A stretch of DNA of 41,106 bases from Chloroflexales bacterium (GTDB lineage Bacteria > Chloroflexota > Chloroflexia > Chloroflexales > Chloroflexaceae), in assembly GCA_022360155.1 (NCBI GenBank), contig JAKSDJ010000742.1, positions 1 through 41,106 on the forward strand. Reading direction: 5' to 3'. Both the position numbers and the translations under genes were made by a program. The notes beneath the pieces are model-generated. The model was not told the DNA's origin, made no database searches, and was given only the letters and a program-made list of their open reading frames with translations. Positions 1 through 7,952 of the stretch are shown here, one piece after another; the stretch's first letter is position 1, and each line of letters starts with the position of its first letter.

Positions 1-2
1 AT

Positions 3-116
3 AACGATGGCAAGTTTCGTGTTATGGAATACAGCGCAGTTCTGGCTTGGCCCGATGCTCTGGCGAATCAGACCACCCGAGCCGTTCTAACTGCAGCAAG
101 CGTCAAAGGAGACTAA
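3..116 (+). CDS. C-terminal end of an unknown protein (5' partial)
   Basis: An open frame enters from the left edge and stops at TAA 114-116, one base before the ATG of the next gene. The 37 visible residues end in TTRAVLTAASVKGD and have normal protein composition, and the tight spacing to the following gene is typical of an operon. No family can be named from so short a tail. The other two forward frames in this stretch are either interrupted or less protein-like. Confidence 0.45.
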   Translation, partial: NDGKFRVMEYSAVLAWPDALANQTTRAVLTAASVKGD

Positions 117-117
117 T

Positions 118-396
118 ATGCTGACTGCATTTGTCCTGATCCAAGCCGAGGCGGCGCAGATTTCGGAGGTTGCCCAGGCTGTTGCCGAACTGCCCAACGT
201 TGCTGAGGTATACTCGGTTACGGGGGAATTCGATATCATTGCCCTGCTGCGCATATCGCAGTATGAAGATTTGTCAGAGGCCGTCCCTGACGGTATCGCC
301 CGCATACCTGGCGTGACCAGCACGACGACGACTCTGGCCTTTCGCCGCTTCGCCAAACGCGATCTGGAAGCGAGCTATGACATTGGTCTGTCCTGA
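118..396 (+). CDS. Stand-alone Lrp/AsnC ligand-binding (RAM) domain protein
   Basis: A 92-residue protein that matches the effector-binding RAM domain of Lrp/AsnC regulators across its whole length: a ferredoxin-like beta-alpha-beta-beta-alpha-beta pattern with the typical 'V..V..VTGEFDI' core and 'IARIPGVTSTTT' strand. The N-terminal helix-turn-helix of full Lrp proteins (normally about 60 residues) is absent, so it cannot bind DNA by itself. Known stand-alone RAM proteins form oligomers that bind amino acids. An AAAGGAG-like ribosome site (AAAGGAG, 106-112) precedes the ATG by 5 bases. It follows an unknown gene by one base, so the two are probably co-transcribed. The ligand cannot be told from sequence. 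Confidence 0.85.
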   Translation: MLTAFVLIQAEAAQISEVAQAVAELPNVAEVYSVTGEFDIIALLRISQYEDLSEAVPDGIARIPGVTSTTTTLAFRRFAKRDLEASYDIGLS

Positions 397-424
397 GGGG
401 AAACAGCCGTTGATACGTTAGTAC

Positions 425-451
425 GTTGACAGGTTGGAATGTTGACAGGTT
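425..451 (+). repeat. Short tandem duplication, 16-bp period
   Basis: GTTGACAGGTT occurs at 425-435 and again at 441-451, separated by GGAAT, giving 1.7 copies of a 16-bp unit in the gap between the RAM-domain gene and the convergent methyltransferase gene. The rest of 397-642 holds no convincing gene. Confidence 0.6.
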
Positions 452-642
452 CGCCATCATAGGGGTGTGGCGTACACGGGCGCTCAGTGGGTTGCTCTCC
501 CCTGTGCTCTGAAAGCTAATGGCTGATAGCTGAGCGCTCGCTATCGGTGCGAATCGGCGGTTCCACTCTCATGATTTCAGATGATACAGGCTCGTTTTAA
601 TGCAATGGTATGCGTCCTGTGCGGGGAATGGCTAATGCTGGT

Positions 643-1695
643 TTATTTTCTGGACCGTTTGAGCACCCAGATCTGCGGCGTTTGGCCATAGAGGCTGATC
701 TCGCGCTGCGCCACAATGGTCAGCGTGGATTGATGTGCGATGGCGGCGCCAAGCCTGTCGACCTGGTTGCTGAGCAGTACAGCCGGGCCGCCAGTTCGTA
801 AGACTCGCCCAATCTCGGCAATGCAATCGGTGTAGAGAGCGTTGAGTTCAGCGGCAGTAAGCACCTGGCGACCAAACGGTACGTTTGTGGCCACACAATC
901 AACGCTTGCTGTTTCGAGCGGCAGCGCCCGCGCATCCCACTGCTGAAGCGTGGCACGAGCGCCGCTTGCGGCGAGATTCGCGCGGGCCGCTGCCAGAGCG
1001 GTTGCGTCGTTGTCTCCGCCCTGCGAATGCGCCCCCAGCAGCGCTGCTTCGATAACAATGGTGCCGGCGCCACACAGCGGGTCCAGCATCGCCGTTCCTG
1101 CCGTCACACCGGCAAGACGGAGCATCGCTGCCGCAACCGGCGCCCTGAGCGAGCCGGGAACGCTCTGAGTCTTATAGGGGCGGCGGTGCAACGGGTGGGA
1201 GCCTAGCCGTACTCCGAGCAGCGCACGCTCGTGTTCGATGAAAAGGCGCAAACTCAACGCATCTGGCGCCTCCTCGTCAGTATAAAACCAACCGTAGTGC
1301 TGGCGCACTCCGCTGGCTAGCGCTTGCTTAATCTGGGGCGTGGTATAATTACGCCGCCCAACGAAACTGGCGCTCACTGCAAAACGAATGGGTTGTGCAA
1401 TGGGTCGCAACTCGGCGCACAGCGCTAATGCTGGCGCAAGATCGACCGTCGCTGCCAGGCTGGCGAGCCGTTCCAGGGTGCTCGCGAATTTGCCAACCTG
1501 AGACCAATCGGCTACTTCGATGAACGCATCGTCGGTGCAGCGCAATCCAAGAAGTGCAGGTGCGCTGGAGGCGTCTGCTGCCAACGCGACCCGCCGGTAT
1601 GCTAGCTCGCGCACTCGGACTGTCGATATTTGTTGCTGCAACTCATCATAGGCCAGATCTTCTAGCCCGCGGGTTGTCAAGATGAAGTAGTGCAT
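643..1695 (-). CDS. THUMP-domain class I RNA methyltransferase (Trm14/RlmL-like)
   Basis: A 350-residue SAM-dependent RNA methyltransferase. The N-terminal part begins MHYFILTTRGLEDLAYDEL, the usual opening of the THUMP-containing m2G methyltransferases, and includes a THUMP RNA-binding region around residues 40-150 with the FAVSASFVGRRNYTT stretch. The Rossmann catalytic domain follows: motif I LDPLCGAGTIVIEA near residue 205 and the catalytic motif IV NVPFGRQ near residue 272, which has the N-x-P-F form of N2-guanine methyltransferases (tRNA Trm14/TrmN, 23S rRNA RlmL). I chose the ATG at 1695 because the longer frame to 1812 overlaps plsX and its promoter and adds residues unlike the family. 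No Shine-Dalgarno is visible; a -10-like box lies 8 nt upstream. The substrate (tRNA G6 or rRNA) is not decided by sequence alone. Confidence 0.85.
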   Translation of the reverse strand: MHYFILTTRGLEDLAYDELQQQISTVRVRELAYRRVALAADASSAPALLGLRCTDDAFIEVADWSQVGKFASTLERLASLAATVDLAPALALCAELRPIAQPIRFAVSASFVGRRNYTTPQIKQALASGVRQHYGWFYTDEEAPDALSLRLFIEHERALLGVRLGSHPLHRRPYKTQSVPGSLRAPVAAAMLRLAGVTAGTAMLDPLCGAGTIVIEAALLGAHSQGGDNDATALAAARANLAASGARATLQQWDARALPLETASVDCVATNVPFGRQVLTAAELNALYTDCIAEIGRVLRTGGPAVLLSNQVDRLGAAIAHQSTLTIVAQREISLYGQTPQIWVLKRSRK

Positions 1696-1703
1696 AAGAG
1701 GTG

Positions 1704-1709
1704 ATTGTA
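1704..1709 (-). promoter_or_regulatory. -10 box directly before the methyltransferase start
   Basis: On the minus strand an extended -10, TGGTACAAT, ends 8 nt before the ATG at 1695. A start of transcription 6-7 nt beyond the box would give a 5' leader of 0-2 nt. I see no good -35. Confidence 0.45.
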
Positions 1710-1717
1710 CCACGGGT

Positions 1718-1746
1718 TTGACGCGCGTTTCGGCTAATGCTAGACT
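1718..1746 (+). promoter_or_regulatory. Probable promoter of plsX
   Basis: TTGACG (1718-1723), 17-bp spacer, TAGACT (1741-1746). Predicted start near 1753 gives a leader of about 37 nt containing the AAGGA ribosome site (1779-1783) in front of the plsX ATG. Confidence 0.5.
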
Positions 1747-1789
1747 CGCGCACGTTATTCGCTCAACATGCTTTATGCAAAGGATCTGT

Positions 1790-2911
1790 ATGCGCATTGT
1801 TCTCGACACCATGGGTGGAGATCAAGCTCCACAGGCGCAGATCAAAGGGGCTGTTCAGGCGGCACGGGCCTATGGTTGCACTGTCATCTTGGTTGGCCCC
1901 CAAGACCGGATCGCGGCAGAGTTGGCGCGTTATGATACGACTGGGCTGGATTTGCCCATCGTTGACGCCCCCGACAGTATTGGAATGGAAGAGCATCCGG
2001 CCCAGGCCGTACGCCGCAAGCTCGCCTCCAGCCATGTTGTTGGCCTTCGGCTCGTCCGCGATGGCCAAGCTGATGCGTTTGTCTCAGCTGGGCATAGCGG
2101 TGCGACGATGGCCGGCGCCCTCTTTGTCTTGGGCCGGCTCTCGAATATTGACCGCCCGGCCCTAGCCGGTTTCTTTCCAACGCTGGATAAACCAGTTTTG
2201 GTGTTGGATATGGGCGCGACCACCGACTGCAAACCCGAATACTTGCTGCAATTCGCCCAGATCGGCAGCGTTTACGCTGAACGAGCGATGGGCGTACGTA
2301 ATCCGCGCATCGCCCTGCTCTCTAATGGTGAGGAGGCTAACAAAGGGAATAAACTTGTTCAAGAGGCGCATGCTCTGCTGCGTGAGAGTACGCTGAATTT
2401 TGTCGGCAACGCCGAACCCAAGGATCTGCTGATCAACAAAACCTGTGATGTGCTGGTCACCGATGGGTTTTCTGGCAACCTTATTTTGAAAATGGGCGAG
2501 GCAGTTGTTTCCTTTGGGGCGCGCAAAATCCGCAATGAGTTCCGTCGTCGTTTGGTGCTGCGCGTGCTCTTATGCTTGTCCCCGACGCTTGCACTTGCAT
2601 TCCTGCCTGGGCGCGGGCGCTGGCGTGGTCCAGTCGGCGCTTTGTTTGGCGGCCTTGGGCTGGTTGCCGCAACGCTCGTCCCGCTGCTGCGCGTACAGCA
2701 TGAAATCGACTATCGCGCCTATGGCGGCGTTCCGCTGTTGGGGGTCAAGGGTGTGACCATTATCACTCACGGTAAGGCGGATGCTTACACTATCCAAAAC
2801 GCGATTCGCCAAGCCGATGAAGTTGCGCGGGCTGGCATTATTGCAGGTATGGCTGCAGCGCTCGAACCGGCATCGGTGAATGATACGACGAATCATCGTG
2901 GGCTTGCCTAA
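1790..2911 (+). CDS. plsX: Phosphate acyltransferase PlsX
   Basis: Transfers the acyl group from acyl-ACP to inorganic phosphate, making acyl-phosphate for PlsY and so starting phospholipid synthesis at the membrane. Family signatures are clear: the N-terminal LDTMGGDQAP, DAFVSAGHSGATMAGALF, LLSNGEEANKGN, and VTDGFSGN, ending with the GGVPLLGVKG and ITHGKADAYTIQNAI blocks. The start at 1790 gives the canonical MRIVLDTMGGD and has AAGGA 6 bases upstream. The protein has 373 residues against about 330-345 usually. The extra length is near residues 252-302, between the FSGN and YGG blocks, and is strongly hydrophobic (LRVLLCLSPTLALAFL, then GGLGLVAATLVPLL). It is transcribed away from the methyltransferase gene. 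Confidence 0.95.
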   Translation: MRIVLDTMGGDQAPQAQIKGAVQAARAYGCTVILVGPQDRIAAELARYDTTGLDLPIVDAPDSIGMEEHPAQAVRRKLASSHVVGLRLVRDGQADAFVSAGHSGATMAGALFVLGRLSNIDRPALAGFFPTLDKPVLVLDMGATTDCKPEYLLQFAQIGSVYAERAMGVRNPRIALLSNGEEANKGNKLVQEAHALLRESTLNFVGNAEPKDLLINKTCDVLVTDGFSGNLILKMGEAVVSFGARKIRNEFRRRLVLRVLLCLSPTLALAFLPGRGRWRGPVGALFGGLGLVAATLVPLLRVQHEIDYRAYGGVPLLGVKGVTIITHGKADAYTIQNAIRQADEVARAGIIAGMAAALEPASVNDTTNHRGLA

Positions 2912-2970
2912 TCTTGTAAAATAATACAGGGGTGCGACTGGGAAGGCGATTAGGCGGCGAGAGGATGAAA

Positions 2971-5244
2971 TTATTGCGCAATGATCGATTCTTCACGCTG
3001 TTCCTTGGCTGGTAATGTTTCGTACGCTGCTTGAGGCCTGTTGCTGTCTGCCTCGATTGCTACGCAGTAAGCGCCAAATGGCTCTAATGTGAGCTGAATA
3101 TGCTGCAGTTCATCTCGTTCCCATGAGGATTGGCCCTCTTCCGACCAGAGCAGATCCATCACCAACTCATGCAGTCGATAACGCTGCTGTGTCAATCCCA
3201 GCGAGTCGGCTGGCAATTGGAATGTAACCGTCCGTTTGTGTGAACCAAAGTTCAACAACCCCAACACATGCACTCCCACGAAGCTGCGCAGCACTGCAAA
3301 AACCTGGGACGATTCGCATTGGACTGCGTTGTACAATGTATTGCCATAGCGCAGCACCGGATACTCACGCCACACGCGTAACAACGCGCGTATGACAAGC
3401 TCCTCGCCCTGCTCTTGCCCCGACCAGAGGGCGGGAACAAACCCGCAAAAGATCATCCCTGCCAGTATCATCCGGCTGATCCGCGCACCGCGTAGACCGC
3501 TGGCTAGTGGATTAACATCGCAGGTGTCGTGCGTCTCTGTAAAGCCAATCCGGACGCTACGCGGCGGCAGTGCGGCAAAATGGCTGTGTAAATAGGCCCC
3601 AAGTTCGGCTGGCGTCATTCGGTTGAGGGCGGTATGAACAAACATATGGTGGACAAGATAGTCGTATGCGGCATCGTGACTAGCAACGTAGATTGGCCCT
3701 GACAGATTGCAAACCAACGCCGCGTCGGGTTTGATCCGGCGCAGGTCGCGGCGTAATTGCTGTAATAACGGTAACAACCCTAGGGCGCCGGCGCTGGCGT
3801 TGTAGGGGAGGCGTCGACTCCAGTTATACGCAAGATTGCAGGGTGTTATGACGCGATACCCGTCGATATTGTAGCGTTGCAGTTGCGCCAGCGCCCAATT
3901 GTAGAGGTAGGCGCGCAGGTCGGGGTTATTGCTGTCGAAGCTGTAACAGTCCTGGAAGTTCAGGGCTGCGCCGGGAAGCGTTGGTGTGATGAATGCACCT
4001 GTCTCATCCTTAGCGAACCACTCGGGATGCTCTTCGGTGTAACGCGACTCGGCTGCGCATCCGTGAACAACGAAATCGAAGAGTACGCGGAGGCCTTGTT
4101 CGTGCGCTGCTTCGACAAGCGCTTGCAAGTCGTCGGGGGCGCCAAGCATAGGGTCAAGCGCCTCGAGATCACGAACCGCATATGGATTGCCCGAGTCGAT
4201 CCAGTTGCCGTCCCAAAGTCGTGTGCGGCGGTGTGCAAACTCCCACATTGGCAGGAGCAGAAGCGTTGTGATCCCCAGATCGACAAGATGCGGCAGGGCT
4301 TCGATCATGCGCCGGAAGCCGCCAAACAACGCCGGATGGGTTTCGTAGATCGTTGCATCACGGAGCCATGCGGCCTGTTCCTCGGTGGGGTGCGTTTTGC
4401 GTAGCGGTAGCGTATCGCGTATGGTTATCAGCGTCTGAGCCCAATGCTCGCGAAGGAGCGTCAGGTGCTGTATCCCGCTGCTCAGTGTCGCTTCAGGCGG
4501 TAACCAACCGGCCAGGCGAATATCGTGACCAAGTGAAACTGCCATCGCTGTCAGGTTATCGGCAATACCCTCGATATAAGGAAATGCGACTTCTGTGCTA
4601 CTAGAATACCAGCAGAGCAGAGTCTCGTTGTCATTATGGTTTGAAGCAGGGGCATTGTGAAGTGCGAGGATGCCTGGCCCCTGAACTGGCGATAATTCCA
4701 GGTCTTGCCGTTCGGGCAGATCCGGTGTGAAGACTTGGTGCGGTAAAACTTCGCGCCGATACGCAGCGGCGACAGCAAATGGCACATGTGGACGTATGCT
4801 GCTTCCTGGCGCTTCAAAGAAACAGGTTTCGGCACAACCAACCCGTGCATTAGACACTAGCATGCGCAAACCACAGATCCGTCGCTCATCGAGGCTCACG
4901 TTCTCAATCCGAATCTGGCGTGAGATCAATGTGCCGCAGACTGTATATTGGTCATAGAGTTTGAGTGGCCCAAGTCCAACGGCGATGACAACCGTCGCTA
5001 TGTCATTCTGTACCTCACAACGGTGCGAGAGATAACGGGCAAATGAGCGTTCGGCCAACCAGTTTTCCGGTTTGCCGAGCGCTACATCTAAACTCATCTG
5101 TGGCGCGCCATGCCCCAAGACGCTCGCTCTGTCGTGGAAACGGAGTATACGTAGTGCGCCATCTTCGCACGACCAGGCTAACTCCAACTCCGGCGTGTGC
5201 AGGGTAAGCCATTCCTGGGTCTGGTTAAAATCGTAGCCGGGCAT
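2971..5244 (-). CDS. GH13 alpha-amylase-like protein with catalytic residues replaced (pseudoenzyme)
   Basis: 757 residues. Residues about 1-285 form a beta-rich N-terminal domain I cannot name. Residues about 290-670 form a GH13-type (beta/alpha)8 barrel: YETHPALFGG at the first strand, ITTLLLLPMWE, GNPYAVRDLEALDP and EHPEWFAKDE, which recall the maltosyltransferase GlgE and its relatives. The C-terminus is a beta domain. Reading the catalytic regions: region I is DFVVHG, with Asp390 kept but the usual Asn-His replaced by His394-Gly395; region II is GYRVITP, with Arg464 kept but the nucleophile Asp replaced by Ile466; region III is LVCNLSGP, with the acid/base Glu replaced by Asn513; region IV keeps His572-Asp573. 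A normal retaining glycosidase reaction is therefore unlikely, and a binding or regulatory role is more plausible. The frame is intact. The gene starts 24 bp after the PfkB kinase gene and is probably co-transcribed with it. Confidence 0.8.
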   Translation of the reverse strand: MPGYDFNQTQEWLTLHTPELELAWSCEDGALRILRFHDRASVLGHGAPQMSLDVALGKPENWLAERSFARYLSHRCEVQNDIATVVIAVGLGPLKLYDQYTVCGTLISRQIRIENVSLDERRICGLRMLVSNARVGCAETCFFEAPGSSIRPHVPFAVAAAYRREVLPHQVFTPDLPERQDLELSPVQGPGILALHNAPASNHNDNETLLCWYSSSTEVAFPYIEGIADNLTAMAVSLGHDIRLAGWLPPEATLSSGIQHLTLLREHWAQTLITIRDTLPLRKTHPTEEQAAWLRDATIYETHPALFGGFRRMIEALPHLVDLGITTLLLLPMWEFAHRRTRLWDGNWIDSGNPYAVRDLEALDPMLGAPDDLQALVEAAHEQGLRVLFDFVVHGCAAESRYTEEHPEWFAKDETGAFITPTLPGAALNFQDCYSFDSNNPDLRAYLYNWALAQLQRYNIDGYRVITPCNLAYNWSRRLPYNASAGALGLLPLLQQLRRDLRRIKPDAALVCNLSGPIYVASHDAAYDYLVHHMFVHTALNRMTPAELGAYLHSHFAALPPRSVRIGFTETHDTCDVNPLASGLRGARISRMILAGMIFCGFVPALWSGQEQGEELVIRALLRVWREYPVLRYGNTLYNAVQCESSQVFAVLRSFVGVHVLGLLNFGSHKRTVTFQLPADSLGLTQQRYRLHELVMDLLWSEEGQSSWERDELQHIQLTLEPFGAYCVAIEADSNRPQAAYETLPAKEQREESIIAQ

Positions 5245-5268
5245 AGCTTGCTCGTTGTACTAGTGCGT

Positions 5269-6123
5269 TTACCTTTCGCGTTTTACATACGTTGCTGCCT
5301 CGGCGCAGGCGAAGCTCAGGATCTGCTCCCAGGGCCAATCGCGAAGCAGACCGTGGACTACAGCAGCGCGGAACACGTCGCCAGCACCGGTTGTGTTCAC
5401 TGTTTCAACGGATGGCGGTGTTACGCTCACTGTGTACAATTCACCGTTTGTACGCCAGATTGCACGCACTGGACGCGGTCCATCAGTTACAATCACTGTG
5501 GCGCTGCGAATCGCATGCAGTTCAGTCATACGCAGCGTGATATCGGTTGAGGCATCCGATTGGCGCAATAGTTCACCTGAACTGACAATAACATCGGCAT
5601 AGCGCGCCCAGGCGTCATCGGGTCGTGTGGCGTCGCCGACAACCAGCAAACGCCCCGCCTGTCGCGCCATCTGGGCTACTCTGTCAGTCTGCGGTCCATA
5701 ACGTGTAAGGCTGACCAGACGGCAATTGTTGAGCAGCGTCGTCGATGGCGGCGTGTGAGGCGTTGTGTCATCACGGACAGCGAGTATCGTACGTTGGGCG
5801 TCCGGTGTAATGAGCACGTAACAGCGGGGCGTCTGCACGACCGGATCGCGCACAAGGTATGCGCGCTCAATCGGTAGGGCATGAATTGTGTCCCAGATGA
5901 CGTTACCGCCTGGATCATCGCCCAGGTGATCGCCCATCAAAACGACTTTGTTGCCCCACAGCGCTAGTGCTCGCGCTTCATGCAACGCATTGCCGCCTGC
6001 TGCCAGATCTTCGCGGCTGACTCGCATCCCTTGACCTGGTCGGGGATGACATGGGAGCCAGATGCGATGATCTATGCATAACGCACCATAACAAAGCACG
6101 TCGTACGTTGGTGTGCTGCACAT
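5269..6123 (-). CDS. PfkB-family carbohydrate or nucleoside kinase
   Basis: 284 residues with the ribokinase fold. The N-terminal GGNALHEARALALWG is the substrate-binding motif 1 region and the C-terminal NTTGAGDVFRAAVVHGLL is PfkB signature 2, with the catalytic Asp in GAGD and the anion hole. Such enzymes phosphorylate a sugar or nucleoside with ATP in the cytoplasm; the substrate is not evident. The C-terminus stops soon after the last helix (AEAATYVKRER), a slightly short form. It is the first gene of a two-gene unit with the GH13-like protein, which suggests a sugar substrate. No Shine-Dalgarno precedes the ATG; a perfect TATAAT lies 8 nt upstream. Confidence 0.85.
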   Translation of the reverse strand: MCSTPTYDVLCYGALCIDHRIWLPCHPRPGQGMRVSREDLAAGGNALHEARALALWGNKVVLMGDHLGDDPGGNVIWDTIHALPIERAYLVRDPVVQTPRCYVLITPDAQRTILAVRDDTTPHTPPSTTLLNNCRLVSLTRYGPQTDRVAQMARQAGRLLVVGDATRPDDAWARYADVIVSSGELLRQSDASTDITLRMTELHAIRSATVIVTDGPRPVRAIWRTNGELYTVSVTPPSVETVNTTGAGDVFRAAVVHGLLRDWPWEQILSFACAEAATYVKRER

Positions 6124-6131
6124 GATGATTC

Positions 6132-6137
6132 ATTATA
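6132..6137 (-). promoter_or_regulatory. TATAAT box directly before the PfkB start
   Basis: A perfect TATAAT on the minus strand with 8 nt between it and the ATG at 6123. Transcription would begin within a couple of bases of the start codon. No convincing -35 at 16-18 bp. Confidence 0.5.
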
Positions 6138-6236
6138 TCATAGCGCGCCTGACAAGCCTTGACCCAGCGGGTTGAATATGCGTTACAATGGAGAACGAAT
6201 GCGAATCACTGATCGAACAGTATAAAGGCCCGTCAT

Positions 6237-6800
6237 ATGCAGGTTGAAGAACTTCAGCAGTGGCTTCAGTCCAAGCTTCCAGCGACTCTTACTGCAATGC
6301 CGCCTCGAATTAAAATCTATTCCGATGAGGTGGTAATTGTACTCTATCCCAATGAGGCGCCAATGCCTGATGATAGCATCGATCAGCGTAGCGCCGAACA
6401 GGCGCTGATCGCCTATCAGCGCGAACTCACTCGCTCATTGCGTATGCGGCTGGCCGATGAGATCCAGAAAAAACTGCGTCTGCCGGTTGCCTGGGGCATG
6501 CGCATTGGTGAAAGCGAGGTTCTTTTCACGACTCGTACTATTCCAGTCATGACCCGTTTGGGGCGCATCGAACGAGATGTTCTCGATACGTTGGTGGCTG
6601 CCGGCGTCGCCGAAACGCGGAGCAGCGCTCTGGCCTATACAGTGCGCGCCTTTGCCGCAGAACACGCCGATTGGCTAGCCGAGGTGAGCCAGGTTATCGA
6701 ACAAGTGCGCCAGGTGCGTTCCCGGCTCAAGGTCGCCCGCCGGCAGGGCGTGCCCATCATCCCCCCGCCCGCCCCCTCTGACGATGATAGAACAGAATAA
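6237..6800 (+). CDS. Hypothetical protein with a possible ribbon-helix-helix C-terminus
   Basis: 187 residues, no family I recognise. Residues 1-100 look like an alpha/beta domain (VVIVLYP strand; long helix AEQALIAYQRELTRSLRMRLADEIQ). Residues about 100-150 (LGRIERDVLDTLVAAGVAETRSSALAYTVRAF) have the strand, turn and two-helix pattern seen in ribbon-helix-helix proteins, which is only a weak hint of DNA binding. The tail is Pro-rich and acidic. It is transcribed away from the PfkB gene; TTGACC (6159-6164) and TACAAT (6184-6189) with a long 19-bp spacer may be its promoter. No good Shine-Dalgarno is seen before the ATG. Confidence 0.65.
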   Translation: MQVEELQQWLQSKLPATLTAMPPRIKIYSDEVVIVLYPNEAPMPDDSIDQRSAEQALIAYQRELTRSLRMRLADEIQKKLRLPVAWGMRIGESEVLFTTRTIPVMTRLGRIERDVLDTLVAAGVAETRSSALAYTVRAFAAEHADWLAEVSQVIEQVRQVRSRLKVARRQGVPIIPPPAPSDDDRTE

Positions 6801-6998
6801 CCTGTGTTCTTAAAGAAGCAAAGTGAACATCGATCGGCTGCCGATTAGCAGACACCGAATCATTGGGTATCGTGGGCGTTACTCTGCCGCGTTTGCGATA
6901 CAAATGAAGAGATCTTCCGCCTTGCTGGAGTCGAATTGGGTCGCATCCAGAGGAGGCGCACCTGGCGCAGTGGAAGTCTCGTAAGGTGAAAAATCCTC
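6801..6998. other. Intergenic, nothing recognised
   Basis: The gap between the hypothetical gene and the next one is 359 bp. Up to the promoter at 6999 I see no gene, RNA or clear hairpin. Confidence 0.5.
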
Positions 6999-7027
6999 TT
7001 GTAAAATAAGAACTTTTGTGCTATAAT
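6999..7027 (+). promoter_or_regulatory. Promoter of the gene at 7160
   Basis: TTGTAA (6999-7004), 17-bp spacer, and extended -10 TGCTATAAT (7019-7027). Predicted transcription starts near 7034, so the leader is about 126 nt, long enough for a regulatory structure; none is obvious. Confidence 0.65.
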
Positions 7028-7159
7028 GAATGCAGCCGCACTCCTGCTGCACGTAGCCGGGCGACAGAGCAGCTACAGAGGATACGAGTACGTACGGAAA
7101 GTCAGAGAATATCGAACCGGTTTGCGCCACCGGCCAGCGCTGACCAAACAGGAGGTTAT

Positions 7160-7855
7160 ATGGCTCCTCAACGCATTGATGAACGCAGCGTCACCCGCAC
7201 TTATCGCACCGCCATTCGACTTGGCGAAGACTTCATCACCCTGGAAGAGACAATTACCCTGCCCCTCGACGCGAGTGACGAGGAAGTTCAGCGCGCAGTC
7301 GACCTTGGTTGGCGTATCTATCAAGCCCAACGCGAAGCCTTGGAACATCAGGTTGCTAGCGTCCGAGAAACCCAAATTGGCGCGACGCCGATTATGGTTC
7401 GTGACCCGGACTCGCCGGCAAGCGAGAAGCAGCGCAACTACATTGGGGCTCTGCAGGACGATCTAACCTGGACCAGCGAACAACTGGCGACCTATGCTGT
7501 CGAACATGGCATCGATATCGTGAATATGACCAAGGGTCAAGCCTCTGGCTTCATCGACAGTCTCAAGAAGTTAGCCGAAGAACGTAGCCGCTATGGCGAT
7601 ACCAGCCGCTCACGAGGCTCTGCTTCGGAGGCAACGCCCTCGGTAGCGGAGACGCCGATCACCGAGCGCCAACGGAGAGCCCTGCTGAAACTTGCGCAAG
7701 ACCGTGGTTTTGATCTGGAGGCCGAAACCCAACAGCGCTTTGGCGTAGATTTGGAAGCAATGAGCAGCGAACAGGCCAGCGCCTTGCTTTCCGAGTGGCA
7801 GCGGACTGCACGCAATGGTTCGGGACGTCATACAGTGTCCGAGGCCGCGTTGTAA
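7160..7855 (+). CDS. Hypothetical protein with two 'EKQ/ERQ' helical modules
   Basis: 231 residues. The ATG at 7160 is preceded by a strong GGAGG (7151-7155); the frame is open further upstream but that part lies in the leader. Residues 1-75 form a beta-rich then helical domain (TAIRLGEDFITLEETITLPL). Residues about 92-140 (SEKQRNYIGAL ... MTKGQASGFIDSLKKLAEE) and about 170-218 (ITERQRRALLKLAQDRG ... MSSEQASALLSEWQR) are two copies of a small helical module seen in various phage, plasmid and actinobacterial proteins, starting [ST]E[KR]Q and ending with an AS.[FL][IL] helix. It has its own promoter and terminator, so it is a single-gene unit. Function unknown; nucleic-acid binding is possible but not shown. 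Confidence 0.75.
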   Translation: MAPQRIDERSVTRTYRTAIRLGEDFITLEETITLPLDASDEEVQRAVDLGWRIYQAQREALEHQVASVRETQIGATPIMVRDPDSPASEKQRNYIGALQDDLTWTSEQLATYAVEHGIDIVNMTKGQASGFIDSLKKLAEERSRYGDTSRSRGSASEATPSVAETPITERQRRALLKLAQDRGFDLEAETQQRFGVDLEAMSSEQASALLSEWQRTARNGSGRHTVSEAAL

Positions 7856-7893
7856 TCAGCTTTTTGCTCACTATTTATCAGCACATCTACGAG

Positions 7894-7926
7894 AACCCCA
7901 GCTTCATTGGGTACGCTGGGGTTTTT
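7894..7926 (+). terminator. Intrinsic terminator after the gene at 7160
   Basis: Perfect 9-bp stem AACCCCAGC (7894-7902) / GCTGGGGTT (7915-7923), 12-nt loop, and a run of T at 7922-7926, 38 bp after the stop codon. Confidence 0.9.
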
Positions 7927-7952
7927 GCTTGCCATTTTGTGGCAACTTAGTT

